A DNA stretch of 34,061 bases from Prevotella sp. (GTDB lineage Bacteria > Bacteroidota > Bacteroidia > Bacteroidales > Bacteroidaceae), in the NCBI GenBank assembly GCA_017455845.1, contig JAFSYY010000021.1, positions 1-34,061 on the forward strand, read 5' to 3'. A program made the translations under genes and the position numbers. Position 1 is the first letter of the stretch, and every line of letters starts with the position of its first letter. The notes under the pieces were generated by a model. The model made no database searches, was not told where the DNA came from, and worked only from the letters and a program-made list of their open reading frames with translations. Below are positions 1 through 9,000 of the stretch, piece after piece.

Positions 1-2
1 CC

Positions 3-74
3 CTGACCATCTTCGGGAATCTGTTCACAACGGTCTCAATAGGAACCATTCGTACCTTCATGATGGATTCGTGA
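3..74 (+). CDS. C-terminal end of an unidentified upstream gene (partial)
   Basis: The plus frame entering the window at base 3 stays open until TGA at 72-74 and would encode a 23-residue tail ending in RTFMMDS. The stop lies 12 bases before the ATG of the next plus-strand gene, as expected within an operon. In Bacteroidetes, CcsA-like genes usually follow nrfH/nrfA or a ResB-like gene, so a cytochrome c maturation or nitrite reductase gene is one guess, but the tail is too short to recognise. This could be a chance open frame. Confidence 0.3.
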   Translation: MTIFGNLFTTVSIGTIRTFMMDS

Positions 75-86
75 AGGCTCGTGGTC

Positions 87-818
87 ATGTTTATGATAAA
101 GGGGAAAAAGTGGTGGGTGAGGGTGCTGCTGGTACTTATCACTTACCACTTCTCACTTCTCACTTCTTTGTCTGCTCCACGCGTCCTGCCCCAGCAGCAG
201 GCCGAGCATTTCTGTCGTCTGATGGTGAGCGACGGCGAGGGAGCCGTCTACCCTCTCTCCGTCTATGCCAGGAACCTCACACGCTATCTCTTCGGCACAA
301 CGGACTACGGTCCGTACTCTGCCCAGCAGGTGCTCACGGGCTATATCTTCTTCTACGACGACTGGGCGCAGGAGCCGCTGTCCTCGCGCGACGGCTTCGA
401 ACTGATCTCCGAACTGCACAGCGGTGCCACGCTGCGCATCTTTCCGCATAAGCAGCAGTCAATTCACAATTCTTTGACGAGCAAAGCGGCAGAGCCGAGC
501 GCACAATTCACAATTCACAATTGCCAGTGGTATGCCCCGACCGCCCATATTCCTGAGAGCGTACCCGCCGAGCATCGCCGTTATATGCACGATGTGTTCA
601 CCCGTCTGAACGGTGAGGTGCAGGCCGGCAACTGGGCTGTCGTCGACGCCTACATAGACCGTATGATGCAGTATCAGTGCCAGTATGGTGGCAACCGTCA
701 GGCCTCGCAGCCGTCGCTCTTCCACATTATTGGCATCTTTTCCGTTATTTCTATTTCAATACTTGTCATCCTATGCCATTCACGCATAAAGCAACTATTG
801 ACTTCTAACTCCCTCTAA
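87..818 (+). CDS. Shortened CcsA-type cytochrome c biogenesis protein: periplasmic part only
   Basis: The protein has 243 residues from the ATG at 87; an in-frame GTG at 81 is also possible. A lysine-rich start and a hydrophobic stretch (VRVLLVLITYHFSLLTSLSA) form a signal peptide. The next part (FCRLMVSDGEGAVYPLSVYARNL in pieces, then GYIFFYDDW, LRIFPH, QWYAP) resembles from memory the periplasmic region that precedes the multi-spanning CcsA domain in Bacteroidetes. That domain delivers haem for c-type cytochromes. Here the protein ends after one membrane segment (IIGIFSVISISILVILC), and the rest of the channel is absent. Repeat DNA occurs three times in the gene: a heptamer array encodes the signal-peptide core (138-165), a dispersed repeat sits between LRIFPH and QWYAP (460-523), and a decamer array supplies the last codons and stop. 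It is probably a decaying or split gene; the family assignment is moderately sure. Confidence 0.5.
   Translation: MFMIKGKKWWVRVLLVLITYHFSLLTSLSAPRVLPQQQAEHFCRLMVSDGEGAVYPLSVYARNLTRYLFGTTDYGPYSAQQVLTGYIFFYDDWAQEPLSSRDGFELISELHSGATLRIFPHKQQSIHNSLTSKAAEPSAQFTIHNCQWYAPTAHIPESVPAEHRRYMHDVFTRLNGEVQAGNWAVVDAYIDRMMQYQCQYGGNRQASQPSLFHIIGIFSVISISILVILCHSRIKQLLTSNSL
138..165 (+). repeat. Four heptamers (NNCACTT) inside a signal-peptide coding region
   Basis: Units ATCACTT, ACCACTT, CTCACTT and CTCACTT lie end to end and encode ITYHFSLLT of the signal peptide. Seven is not a multiple of three, so gain or loss of one unit would shift the frame. Confidence 0.8.
460..523 (+). repeat. In-frame dispersed repeat inserted in the CcsA-like gene
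   Basis: The segment is bounded by copies of CAATTCACAATT and centred on a 19-base core (483-501). The same core occurs inverted, with one mismatch, at 19011-19029 in the leader of the first susC. It adds about 21 residues (roughly SIHNSLTSKAAEPSAQFTIHN) between two stretches that look conserved in the family, so it is an insertion that kept the frame open. Confidence 0.6.
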
Positions 819-851
819 CTCCTTCTAACTCCTTCTAACTCCTTCTAACCT
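802..851. repeat. Five tandem decamers (CTTCTAACTC) between convergent genes
   Basis: Five 10-base units run from 802 to 851 with few mismatches. They contain the TAA stop of the plus-strand gene (816-818) and reach the stop of the minus-strand DUF4491 gene (850-852). The same decamer forms the arms of the large inverted repeat at 3682-3837. Confidence 0.85.
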
Positions 852-1134
852 AAGCCCGCTTGGGGTTCTTGGGAAACCAGCCCTTCTCCACACGTTTCTT
901 CTGTTCGAAGAGTTCACCGATGCCCCAGAGAGCCGACGCGCCGAAGACACCGACAATGGCAGAAAGTATGGTGTTCTCGATGAACAAAGCCCAGGCGATG
1001 CAGGCTATCCCAATAATAAGATACACTACCCAGGGTCTGGTGCCCCAGTAATACTCCGTCTTGATGACGATGGGATGCCAGATGCCTATGGTCAGGAAGG
1101 TGGCAATGGCTATAATGATTCCCGTGAAATACAT
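850..1134 (-). CDS. DUF4491 family small membrane protein
   Basis: The 94-residue protein matches DUF4491, a Bacteroidales family with no known function. Diagnostic segments are FTGIIIAIATFLTIGIWHPI, IKTEYYWGTRPWV, LFIENTILSAIVGVFG, and the C-terminal ELFEQKKRVEKGWFPKNPK. It has about three membrane helices (residues 2-20, 36-52, 55-75) and a basic cytoplasmic tail. The length is normal for the family. It starts 45 bases after the eptA-like stop on the same strand, so it is probably the last gene of that operon. The 45-base gap is AT-rich and resembles the AT repeat seen at other junctions. Confidence 0.9.
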   Translation of the reverse strand: MYFTGIIIAIATFLTIGIWHPIVIKTEYYWGTRPWVVYLIIGIACIAWALFIENTILSAIVGVFGASALWGIGELFEQKKRVEKGWFPKNPKRA

Positions 1135-1179
1135 TTAGAAAATTAAAAAAATGAATAATTATAAAATTAAAAGGCACGC

Positions 1180-2772
1180 TTATTCGGCAAAGATGTCGTA
1201 GTCTTTGTTGTAGGCCGGCGACTGTATGGACAGGAGGTTGAGCACAGAATGGAAGATATAATGCTGCTCGAGGACTGCCGGCAGTTCATCTTCCGACGAC
1301 GATGCGGATGCTCCCACCGTCGCTGACGGGTGCTCGCCAGACACCCGTTTGTAGTTTCTGAAGTGCTCCGATGTCCATACAAGGAAAGGTATCTCATACT
1401 GCACGCTGGGTGCCAGTTTCATTGGAAGGCCGTGCATGAACATCTTGTTCTCGCCAAGCGATTCGCCATGGTCGGAAATAAAGATCATGGCGCTATGCCA
1501 ATTGTCCATCGCCCGCAGGGTGTTGATGAGACCGTCTAAGAGGAAGTCGGTGTAGACTATCGTGTTGTCGTAGGCGTTCACCAGCATGCCGAGGTTTTTC
1601 TGTCCCTCCTCCACATTCTGTGCCACAGGCTTGAAGGTCTCAAACTCCTTAGGATATTTGCTGGCATAGTTAGGGCCGTGGCTGGTGCTGGTATGCAGGA
1701 TGATGAGCACTTTGTTTTTCTTGCTTGACTCAATACGCTGGCGAAGCCCGGCAAAGAGAATACCGTCGCAGTCTGTCACCACGTCGGGATACAGGTCACG
1801 GAGGTCGTTGTCAGAGAGATATTCGTCGATATGTATAGGCGGCTCTCCCCAGTTCGACGTGCGCCACGACACGTCGACGCCGGTCCTAAAGGCATAGTTG
1901 GGCAGCAACTCATACAGGTCGTCGCTGTTGACGGGCTCAAGGATAGCCTTGGTGCCGGCGGTGGTATAGGTGGCACACGACTGGGCCTGATACACCCTCA
2001 GCCCCTCCTGCCTGGACAGCAGCGGGTTGGTAGGCCGCCCATAGCCGTAGAGTTGGAAGTTGGCTTTCCTGGCCGACTCGCCGATGACGAGCACCACGAC
2101 GGCCTTCTCGTCGTCGGTGATCCTGCCGTCGGGCAGTTTGATTTCCTCAGCCTGCTTGTCGTGCTCGCTGCTCATCAGCCGTACAGTGTTCACCAGATAG
2201 GACCAAGGCTGCAGCAGGCCGCCCAGTTCTGTATCGTGCTGACTGATCCACAGTGTCTGGCTGATATTCGCCAGGGCTATCGCAAGGATGAGAGCCAACG
2301 AGCATCCGCAGGCAACAGCCATCTTCTTCGCCTTGCCGAAGACCACGGGCTGCAACAGGCACCACAAGGCAGGGAGCACGCCAAAGACAAAGATAAACAG
2401 CCAGAGCGACCAACTGAAGAATCCCGATGCCTCTGAATATCTGGTATTGAACACGTTGCCAACGGTTGTCTCGTCCATCATCACACTGTAGGTAATGATG
2501 AAATAGACTGCCGTGGCATTAATGACCGAGAGAATGGCAAGGAGGATACGCCCTACCCTTCTCATCAGAAACATGACGAGATAGGTCATCATGAAGTTTG
2601 CGGCCAGCATGATAACAACGAGCGATGCCAGCAGGAATATCTTCCCGCTGGCATTTTCATTGGTATTGTCGACGACATAGTTAAAGAAAGGGATGTTGTA
2701 TGACAATAATGTCCATACGCTGACAATACAGGAAAAAACGAAAAGGGAGATGGGGGGTAACTTACGTATCAT
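1180..2772 (-). CDS. eptA: EptA-type phosphoethanolamine transferase
   Basis: This 530-residue inner-membrane enzyme should transfer phosphoethanolamine from phosphatidylethanolamine to a lipid A or core phosphate on the periplasmic side. Four to five N-terminal helices (about residues 8-165) are followed by a sulfatase-fold domain. That domain opens with VVVLVIGESARKANFQLYGY around residue 230 (GES metal-binding motif). The threonine-rich segment CATYTTAGTKAIL follows, where the nucleophile is expected. Later come HTSTSHGPNY and ISDHGESLGENKMFMHGLP, with the Asp/His metal ligands. The length fits the family. Its ATG overlaps the end of the PAP2 gene by 11 bases, suggesting translational coupling. 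The pairing of a dephosphorylating and a phosphoethanolamine-adding enzyme points to lipid A remodelling against cationic peptides. The exact acceptor is not visible, so the symbol is by family resemblance. Confidence 0.85.
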   Translation of the reverse strand: MIRKLPPISLFVFSCIVSVWTLLSYNIPFFNYVVDNTNENASGKIFLLASLVVIMLAANFMMTYLVMFLMRRVGRILLAILSVINATAVYFIITYSVMMDETTVGNVFNTRYSEASGFFSWSLWLFIFVFGVLPALWCLLQPVVFGKAKKMAVACGCSLALILAIALANISQTLWISQHDTELGGLLQPWSYLVNTVRLMSSEHDKQAEEIKLPDGRITDDEKAVVVLVIGESARKANFQLYGYGRPTNPLLSRQEGLRVYQAQSCATYTTAGTKAILEPVNSDDLYELLPNYAFRTGVDVSWRTSNWGEPPIHIDEYLSDNDLRDLYPDVVTDCDGILFAGLRQRIESSKKNKVLIILHTSTSHGPNYASKYPKEFETFKPVAQNVEEGQKNLGMLVNAYDNTIVYTDFLLDGLINTLRAMDNWHSAMIFISDHGESLGENKMFMHGLPMKLAPSVQYEIPFLVWTSEHFRNYKRVSGEHPSATVGASASSSEDELPAVLEQHYIFHSVLNLLSIQSPAYNKDYDIFAE

Positions 2773-3457
2773 AATTCAAGATCTTTTTACTGGCATAGAT
2801 AAACAACACGCACGGCGTAAGAAAACCGATGATGCTACCCACGAACACATCGAACAGGAAATGCTGGGAGAGGTAGATACGCGAGTAGCCGCCCAGCGCA
2901 GCAAGCGTCAGCAGAAATAGCATCAACAGATTAAACAATATGCAGTTGAAAATCAGTTTATGCCTTTGGTTTCTTTCGCTCAGAGACCGTGCTTTACGAT
3001 TATAATTGTATGCCAGAAGCAATGCACAGCAAGTCATGAAGATGAAAAACGTAGAGGTGTGGCCTGAGGGGAAGGAATTACTATGGTGCAAGGTGATGCC
3101 TTCCACCACAGGAAGAGTCACGTCCGGATAGTTCTCGAACACGCTGGCAGGACGGGCGGCAATGAAAAAGAACTTCAATATCTGTACGATAGCCCCGCCC
3201 AACAGTTCACACAAGGCATAGAACACCGTTATCTTTATCTTCTTCCACAAGATGGGTAGCAGCGCCAAAGCAAATAATGGCCATTCCGCCAGCATGGAAT
3301 AGTATTTGAAAAACGTGTCTTCCAAACTGGTGTGATATGAATTCAAGAGCAGATGAAGTGCCTCCTTCGGATACATGACCTGCAATCCGATGACAAGCAA
3401 AAGCAACGCGCAAAATGCCAGTATGAAAACAAAAAGTGTTCCAAATATCCGTTTCAC
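2762..3457 (-). CDS. PAP2-family membrane phosphatase, probable lipid A phosphatase
   Basis: The protein has 231 residues from the GTG at 3457 (VKRIFGTLFVF...). It contains the three PAP2 phosphatase motifs in order: KFFFIAARP, SFPSGHTSTFF, and SRIYLSQHFLFDVFVGSIIG with the catalytic histidine. Six or so membrane helices surround them. By family and by its overlap with the EptA-type gene it probably removes a phosphate from lipid A or from undecaprenyl pyrophosphate on the periplasmic face. The frame is open further up to an ATG at 3568, but that ATG lies in the loop of a perfect 16-bp hairpin and the extra residues look non-coding, so I reject it. A -7-like box lies only a few bases before the GTG, so the start remains uncertain; the next ATG is at 3376 but would lose the first helix. 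Confidence 0.8.
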   Translation of the reverse strand: MKRIFGTLFVFILAFCALLLLVIGLQVMYPKEALHLLLNSYHTSLEDTFFKYYSMLAEWPLFALALLPILWKKIKITVFYALCELLGGAIVQILKFFFIAARPASVFENYPDVTLPVVEGITLHHSNSFPSGHTSTFFIFMTCCALLLAYNYNRKARSLSERNQRHKLIFNCILFNLLMLFLLTLAALGGYSRIYLSQHFLFDVFVGSIIGFLTPCVLFIYASKKILNYDT

Positions 3458-3461
3458 GCTG

Positions 3462-3469
3462 CAAAGATA
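3462..3469 (-). promoter_or_regulatory. Possible Bacteroidetes -7 box before the PAP2 gene
   Basis: The minus strand reads TATCTTTG, a match to TAnnTTTG. No good -33 box is seen at the 20-bp distance found for the other promoters here. If active, transcription would begin almost on the GTG start codon. Confidence 0.4.
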
Positions 3470-3550
3470 ATCCTTTTTTTTCAAATAAAGGAAAAAAAGA
3501 GCATGAAAATGCGATAGAAAAGTGGGACAACATATTGACACCACAATAAT

Positions 3551-3585
3551 AAAACCTACAAAAACCATTGGTTTTTGTAGGTTTT
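3551..3585. terminator. Perfect 16-bp hairpin, possible bidirectional terminator
   Basis: A 16-base arm (3551-3566) is followed by a 3-base loop and its exact reverse complement (3570-3585). The arms are A/T-rich at their outer ends, so U tracts would follow the stem on either strand. It lies between the end of the Sus operon and the lipid A genes, where an end to transcription is expected. Confidence 0.55.
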
Positions 3586-3681
3586 GCTTGGTTTGCTTAG
3601 TTGTGTGTAGACGCGAAGCGTAGTTTTGACACAGTTCCTTTTGTGTTACTTATTCAAGTTTCGCATTCGCTCAACTTTAGT

Positions 3682-3837
3682 AGTTAAAAGGAGTTAGAAG
3701 GAGTTATCGGCCTTCGGCCTTAGGAGTTAGAAGTCGTTAGTTTCGACTTCTTGAAGAGTTATGGAGCGACAGGTCTATCGACTTTTAACTCCTAAGCGGC
3801 CATAGGCCGCGATAACTCCTTCTAACTCCTTTTAACT
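3682..3837. repeat. 156-bp inverted repeat with perfect 28-bp arms
   Basis: Bases 3682-3709 are the exact reverse complement of 3810-3837. The pairing continues imperfectly inward through GCC/GGC-rich segments and a central hairpin (AGAAGTCG...CGACTTCT). The arms are made of the AACTCCTTCT decamer also present at 802-851. The element starts 22 bases beyond the stop of the last susD. It could be a large 3'-end stabilising or terminating hairpin, or an inert inverted-repeat element. The rest of the gene-free stretch 3586-3681 shows nothing I recognise. Confidence 0.8.
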
Positions 3838-3858
3838 CCTCAACTTGAGAAAGTTGAA

Positions 3859-5925
3859 TTACTTATAGGGCAGGTAACAGTTGAGGGTGGTTATGCCTGC
3901 CGCATTGTTCTGGAGTTTCTGCGAGAGCCAGAGGTCACCGAAGGTGCCACTGTAGGTGCCTGCCTTGTTCTTGTGGATGGCAAGACGGCGCAGGTCGCTG
4001 AAGCGTGTGCCCTCGAAGGCAAACTCCATGGCATACTCGTCGCAGAGGAGGTCCTCAACGGCGTTGATATAGTCGTCCTTGGTGTAGGCCGGCGTGCCGA
4101 GGTTGAACTTCTTATAGACATCGTCGATCTTGGCCTTTACCACCGTGCTGTAGCGATAGGTGGAGTAGAGGTCTTCCACGGCGCCGGCACCATGTTTGTG
4201 AATACCGACGAACGATGTGGAGGCGCCGTTTCTGAACACATCGGAATTTTCCTGGGCCAGGAAGGGCAACTTGGTGGTGAGGAGTTCGTATGACTCCGGT
4301 GTGAGATAATACTTGTCGTCGAGGTGCGACTGTGTCATGTCGAGCACCTTGTTGCCGTCGGCATCGATAGAGTCGTTGCCTTCCTGATCTTTCAGGTAGA
4401 CCTCCAGGTAACGGTAGTTGGCCAACTCGGTATGGATGCCGTTCTTCAGCACGGCGAAGGCAGCGTCGGGATAGCCCATGCGGTTGATGGCCTCGGCCAG
4501 GTGGAGCCATACGGTGGTGTTGCGATAGAGGTAGATGTATGCCGTGGAGGGCTTGAGGGTGTAGACGTATGTAGAGTCGGCTCCGCTGCCCTGTACGACG
4601 ATAGAGGCACGTGCATCGCCAACGGCCTCATTCTTGACAATCCAGTTGAAGGGCGACACCTTCACCTGCTCAGTATAGTAGTAATACTGTGCACGGCGGG
4701 CAGAGTCGCAATAGGCGAGCGAGGGCACCACCTGGATATTCTCCGTCTTAGGACAACTGAACACTTCGCTGGCATCGGTCTGGACAGCACCCCTGGACTC
4801 TGTGCCATAGTAGTTGTAGCCGAAGACGGCGGGGATGTCGGTCGTCTTGCCCATGGTATAGTTGACGGCCATAGGGATGTAGGAGATCACATCGCCTGAC
4901 ACGGCATTATGACTATAGGAAGAGGTCCATGTGAGCATGCCGATGGAGGAAGAGGAAGTGTTCTTACTCTGGTTGTAGTCGGCGGGCCACTCGGTAAAGT
5001 CTTTGAAGATGGGGCAATACCTGGAGTAAGTGTCGCGCATAGGCAATATGTAATTGACTGCGGCATCGCTGAAGTCATCCCTATGCAAGGCTACATAATG
5101 CAGATAGTCGTAATAGCAGGTAGCAGCCTTTTCATACTCTCCCATTTCAAGATAGAGGTCACCAAGCACGATGTTGAGCGGTATGAAGCACTTGCGGGGC
5201 TGGATAGTCTTATCTGATTCTCTCCAATTGAGTTTTCCTACAGATATAATGGTGTTGGGTCCAAGGCCGAAGGTGGGAACGGATATTTGCTCCTCTGAGT
5301 ACCGGTTTTTCAGGATTTCCAGATTCTGCGCCTCGTTAGCGAGTATGGTCTCGTAGGGTGTCATCGAGGTATTGGCATCTATCTGTGCAATGGTGGTGAC
5401 GGGCTCTGTTATATAGGGCACGGCACCGTATTGGCGGGTAAGTTGCAGATAGGTCCATGCGCGGAAGGCAGCCACGGCAGCATACTCGTTGCACACCACA
5501 TTCTGTGCGCCCGTGGCCAGAGTGGTGTCGCGGTGGGCCAGATAGTAGTTGCAGTTGTTGATGACCTTATAATACTGGTACACGCTGTCGTACTTGTTCG
5601 ACGCGTCGGCCGTAAACGATGCGAGGCTGCTCAGGTGTGTGGATGCCTTGGCGGTAGGCCTCACCAGGTCGCCGCGCATCTCGTTCTGGAAGTAGTATTG
5701 GTCGGCCAGTTCCTGCATAGCCTGCATGATGCCGTAGGCATAGAACACGGAGTCTGTTTTCTGGTTGAGGTCCGGTTCGAACAACTGTCGCGAACTGTCG
5801 GACTCGAGCATATCGGAGCAGGAAATGAAAGCCCACCCAAGCCCTCCCAAAGGGAGGGATGTCAAGATACAAAAGAGCCACTTACGAGCCGTTCCTTTTA
5901 TGTTACTATACATGATGTTATTCAT
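3859..5925 (-). CDS. susD: SusD/RagB-family glycan-binding lipoprotein (pair 2)
   Basis: This 688-residue outer-surface lipoprotein should lid its SusC partner and help capture a nutrient, probably a glycan. The signal peptide ends in the lipobox AFISC. The mature part has SusD hallmarks: helical TPR-like segments such as AAVAAFRAWTYLQLTRQYGAVPYITEP near residue 150, NIVLGDLYLEMGEYEKAATCYYDYL, and the C-terminal LLCDEYAMEFAFEGTRFSDLRRLAIH. The start ATG at 5925 has an AT-rich leader typical of the phylum. It follows its susC by 84 bases and is the last gene of the operon. Unusually, signal residues LTSLPLGGLGWAF are encoded by a dispersed G/C-rich repeat (5828-5863) whose inverse copy abuts the susC stop. 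A non-homologous FAS1 lipoprotein upstream has almost the same signal peptide. Confidence 0.92.
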   Translation of the reverse strand: MNNIMYSNIKGTARKWLFCILTSLPLGGLGWAFISCSDMLESDSSRQLFEPDLNQKTDSVFYAYGIMQAMQELADQYYFQNEMRGDLVRPTAKASTHLSSLASFTADASNKYDSVYQYYKVINNCNYYLAHRDTTLATGAQNVVCNEYAAVAAFRAWTYLQLTRQYGAVPYITEPVTTIAQIDANTSMTPYETILANEAQNLEILKNRYSEEQISVPTFGLGPNTIISVGKLNWRESDKTIQPRKCFIPLNIVLGDLYLEMGEYEKAATCYYDYLHYVALHRDDFSDAAVNYILPMRDTYSRYCPIFKDFTEWPADYNQSKNTSSSSIGMLTWTSSYSHNAVSGDVISYIPMAVNYTMGKTTDIPAVFGYNYYGTESRGAVQTDASEVFSCPKTENIQVVPSLAYCDSARRAQYYYYTEQVKVSPFNWIVKNEAVGDARASIVVQGSGADSTYVYTLKPSTAYIYLYRNTTVWLHLAEAINRMGYPDAAFAVLKNGIHTELANYRYLEVYLKDQEGNDSIDADGNKVLDMTQSHLDDKYYLTPESYELLTTKLPFLAQENSDVFRNGASTSFVGIHKHGAGAVEDLYSTYRYSTVVKAKIDDVYKKFNLGTPAYTKDDYINAVEDLLCDEYAMEFAFEGTRFSDLRRLAIHKNKAGTYSGTFGDLWLSQKLQNNAAGITTLNCYLPYK

Positions 5926-6011
5926 ATTATAATATATTTATTGATGAGTATTATTCTTTGTTGCAAGTCTAACCCGACATCCCTCCCTTGGGAAGGGCTT
6001 GGGTGGGCTTT
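5828..6011 (-). repeat. Inverted-repeat cassette A spanning susC stop, susD start and signal peptide
   Basis: Two 36-base arms, 5828-5863 and 5976-6011, are reverse complements apart from one inserted and one deleted base. The outer arm reaches the TAA of susC (6010-6012). The inner arm is read as signal-peptide codons of susD. Each arm also contains its own small palindrome (CCCTCCC...GGGAGGG). The whole 184-bp unit is closely similar to cassette B at 11147-11327, including the spacer and start-codon region. Confidence 0.9.
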
Positions 6012-9000
6012 ACAGATTGATTTTTACACCCATGGAGAACATGCGTCCCTGTGCGATATTGCCACAGTCGATACCCTGGTAAAGTTGATTGCTGGCGGCA
6101 GAGAACTCGGGGTCGCTGCCCGTGTACTTCGTCAGGGTGATGAGGTTACGGCCTTCGGCCCATACGGAGATGCCTTGCAGCCATGACTGCCACGACTCGG
6201 GGATGGGTATCTGGTATGAGAGCATGACGCTCTTCATCCTCAGGTAAGAACCGTTTTCTATCCATCGGTCGGAGAAGCGGTTGTTGCCCATGGGGTCGCC
6301 ATAGCATAGGCGCGGCAGTTCGGTCTGCTGTCCCTCATAGCGCCAGTGTCCTACCTCGGCCACCTGCTGGTTGTAGAGCGTGGCGCCGCTGTTGAGTATG
6401 GAGCGCTGGTAGTTGTACACATCGTTGCCCAGGCTGTAGTTGAAGTTCATACCGAGTGTGAAGCGTTTCCAGTTGAGGTTCAAGAAGATATTACCATAGA
6501 TGTCGGGGTTGGGGTCGCCGATAATGGTCTTGTCGCGCTCATCAATCTGGTTGTCGCCGTTGAGGTCGACAAAGCGCATGTCGCCAGCCTGGAAATACTG
6601 CTTGGCACCTGTCTCGTCGACGATATAGAGACCGGCAGCCTGTGCGTCGGCGGTGGTGGCGAAGACGCCATTGGTCTTATAGCCATAGAACACGCCCACG
6701 GGGTTGCCCACGGAAGTGAGGATGTTGTCGGTGCCATAGATGGATGAGGTATAGTCGCCGTTGGCCAGCGACTTAACCTCGTTCTTATAATGGCCCAGTG
6801 TGGCCCCGATCTCCAGATGCCAGTCCTTCAGTGCGATGGGTTTGCCGTTGATGCCCACCTCGAAGCCGGTGTTGCGCACCTCGCCGTCGTTGGTCCAGTA
6901 GTTGTTGATACCGCCGATGGGGTTCTGGAAACTCTTGAGCACCAGCAGGTCCTTGGTGTTATGGATGAAGTAGTTGGCATTGAGGCCCAAGCGGTTGTGC
7001 AGGAAATTGGCCTGCAAGCCGACGTTGAACTTCGATGTTGTCTCCCATTTGATTTCCTCGTTGCCCACGTTGGTGAGTTGTATGCCAATCTGGGTGGAGT
7101 TATAGCGCACGGTATTGAACGAGGTACGTGCTGCATAGTTGCTGATGTCGTCGTTGCCGCTGAGGTCGTAGCCCACATTAAGGCGCAGATAGTCGATGCC
7201 AGCGTTCTTGGGGAACCAGTTCTCGTTGGTCAGCACCCATCCCAACTGCACGCTGGGGAAGAGCGCCCACTTCACGCCTGCCATCTTCATGCCGCCGTCG
7301 GCATTGCTGCCGAAACGGCTGTTTGCCTCGGCCAGCAGCGACACGGTGGCGAAGTAGCGGTTCATGTAGTTGTAGTCGGCGTTGACATACCACTGCATGT
7401 TCTTCCACACATCGTCGGCACCAGTCACCGTGGAATAGACATTTTTGCCTGTGTCGAGTTTCGGGTTCTTGTCGTCCTCGCCCTTGGTTGAATACTGTGT
7501 GGCGAGGTCGCTGTTATCGAACGAGAAATAGGTGTAGCGGAAGCCGCCCATGGCATTGACGGTATGTGCCCCGAACTTTTTGTTCCAGTCCAGATGGGTG
7601 TTGCTCAGCACGCTAATCTCCTTGGAGAAGATGGAGGCCGTCTTGGAATAGACGGTGCCAAGGTTCTCGATAGCGAATGAGGGCAGTCCGACGTTGGGGC
7701 GGTAGTAGGCCTGCGAGTTGCGGTTGAGGTAGTAACTGAAGTGTGTTGTCAGTTTCCAGTCCTTTGAGAACTCGTAGGTGGGAGCAATGGCCACGTTGAA
7801 GAAAGTGTTCTCGTTGCGGTTCTTACGCTCTCCGCTGCCGTTTTGTATCAGCGCCAGGGGGTTGGCCTGTGAGTAGTTGCCATCGTTGAGGGTGCTGAAG
7901 AGGTCGTCGGCATCCGACAGCAGCGATGTAAAGGCGTTGATATTCTTGTTGTACTGATAGGGGTTGAGCAGCGGGCTCTTGACGAGCGACAGGAAGGCGG
8001 GCGAGGTGATGATGCCGGCGTTCATATCTTCGGCAATGCCGTCGTCGAAAATATTGGTGTTTGAACGTGAGATCGACATATCAAACTTCGTGGTGAGGTT
8101 ATAGAGCAGGCTGATGTCCGTATTAAACCTCACGCTGACACGGTCGAAACTGGTCTCCTTGATATTCTTCATCGTCTGGATATAGGTCACAGAGAGGTTG
8201 TACATACCTATATCGTCGCCACCCTGCACGTTGATGCTGTAGTTATGGGTCAGGGCAGTGCGGTAGATATAGTCACTCCAGTCGGTATCGTTGTGATAGG
8301 TATTGTAGTAGTAGCCATCCTTGGCATCGTTGAGGAAGTTGAACTGCAAGGCGTTGGTCGTGGAGCCTATGCGCTCCTGCACCTCGGCGATGGTGCCGAG
8401 TTGCTCTGCGGCATAGTTACGATACTGTGTTGCATTCATCATCGTGGGGTAGTTGGGCACGAAGGTCCACCCCACGCCCATCTTGGCATCGATGCGTGTG
8501 GCCATGGAGTGGCCGCGCTTGGTGTCGATGATAATCACGCCGTTGGCACCACGGGCACCGTAGAGGGCGGTGGCATTCTTCAGCACCGTCACCTTGTCGA
8601 TATCCTCTGGCGAGATGGCCGACAGCATATTGAAGATGTCGCCCAGGTGGAGTGACTCTCTGTTGCGCTGCATGTCGAGTTCCACGCCGTCAAGGATGAC
8701 GAGGGGCTGTGCATTGGCATTGACCGAACTGATGCCTCGGATAAACATGGCCGCACCCTGTTCAAGGCTTCCTGAATGCATGTTCATGCGTATGTCGCCT
8801 CCCAGCCGTGCCGTCATCTCCTCGTCGATGGACAGACCGCCACCATTGGAGGTGAAACTGTTGCGGGCGGTGATGTTGGTGCCGTCGGCATACATCGGTG
8901 CAAAGGCATCGCTGAGCATGCTGATGCGCACCTGCTGGCTCTCGTCGCCGGCAATGATGGCCACCTGCTGCGACAGGTACGTGGGTGTCTGTACATAGAG

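Noticed and set aside
3458-3568. Upstream extension of the PAP2 gene to an ATG at 3568
   Set aside because: The ATG sits in the loop of a perfect hairpin. The added residues look non-coding and the recognisable protein starts at the GTG at 3457.
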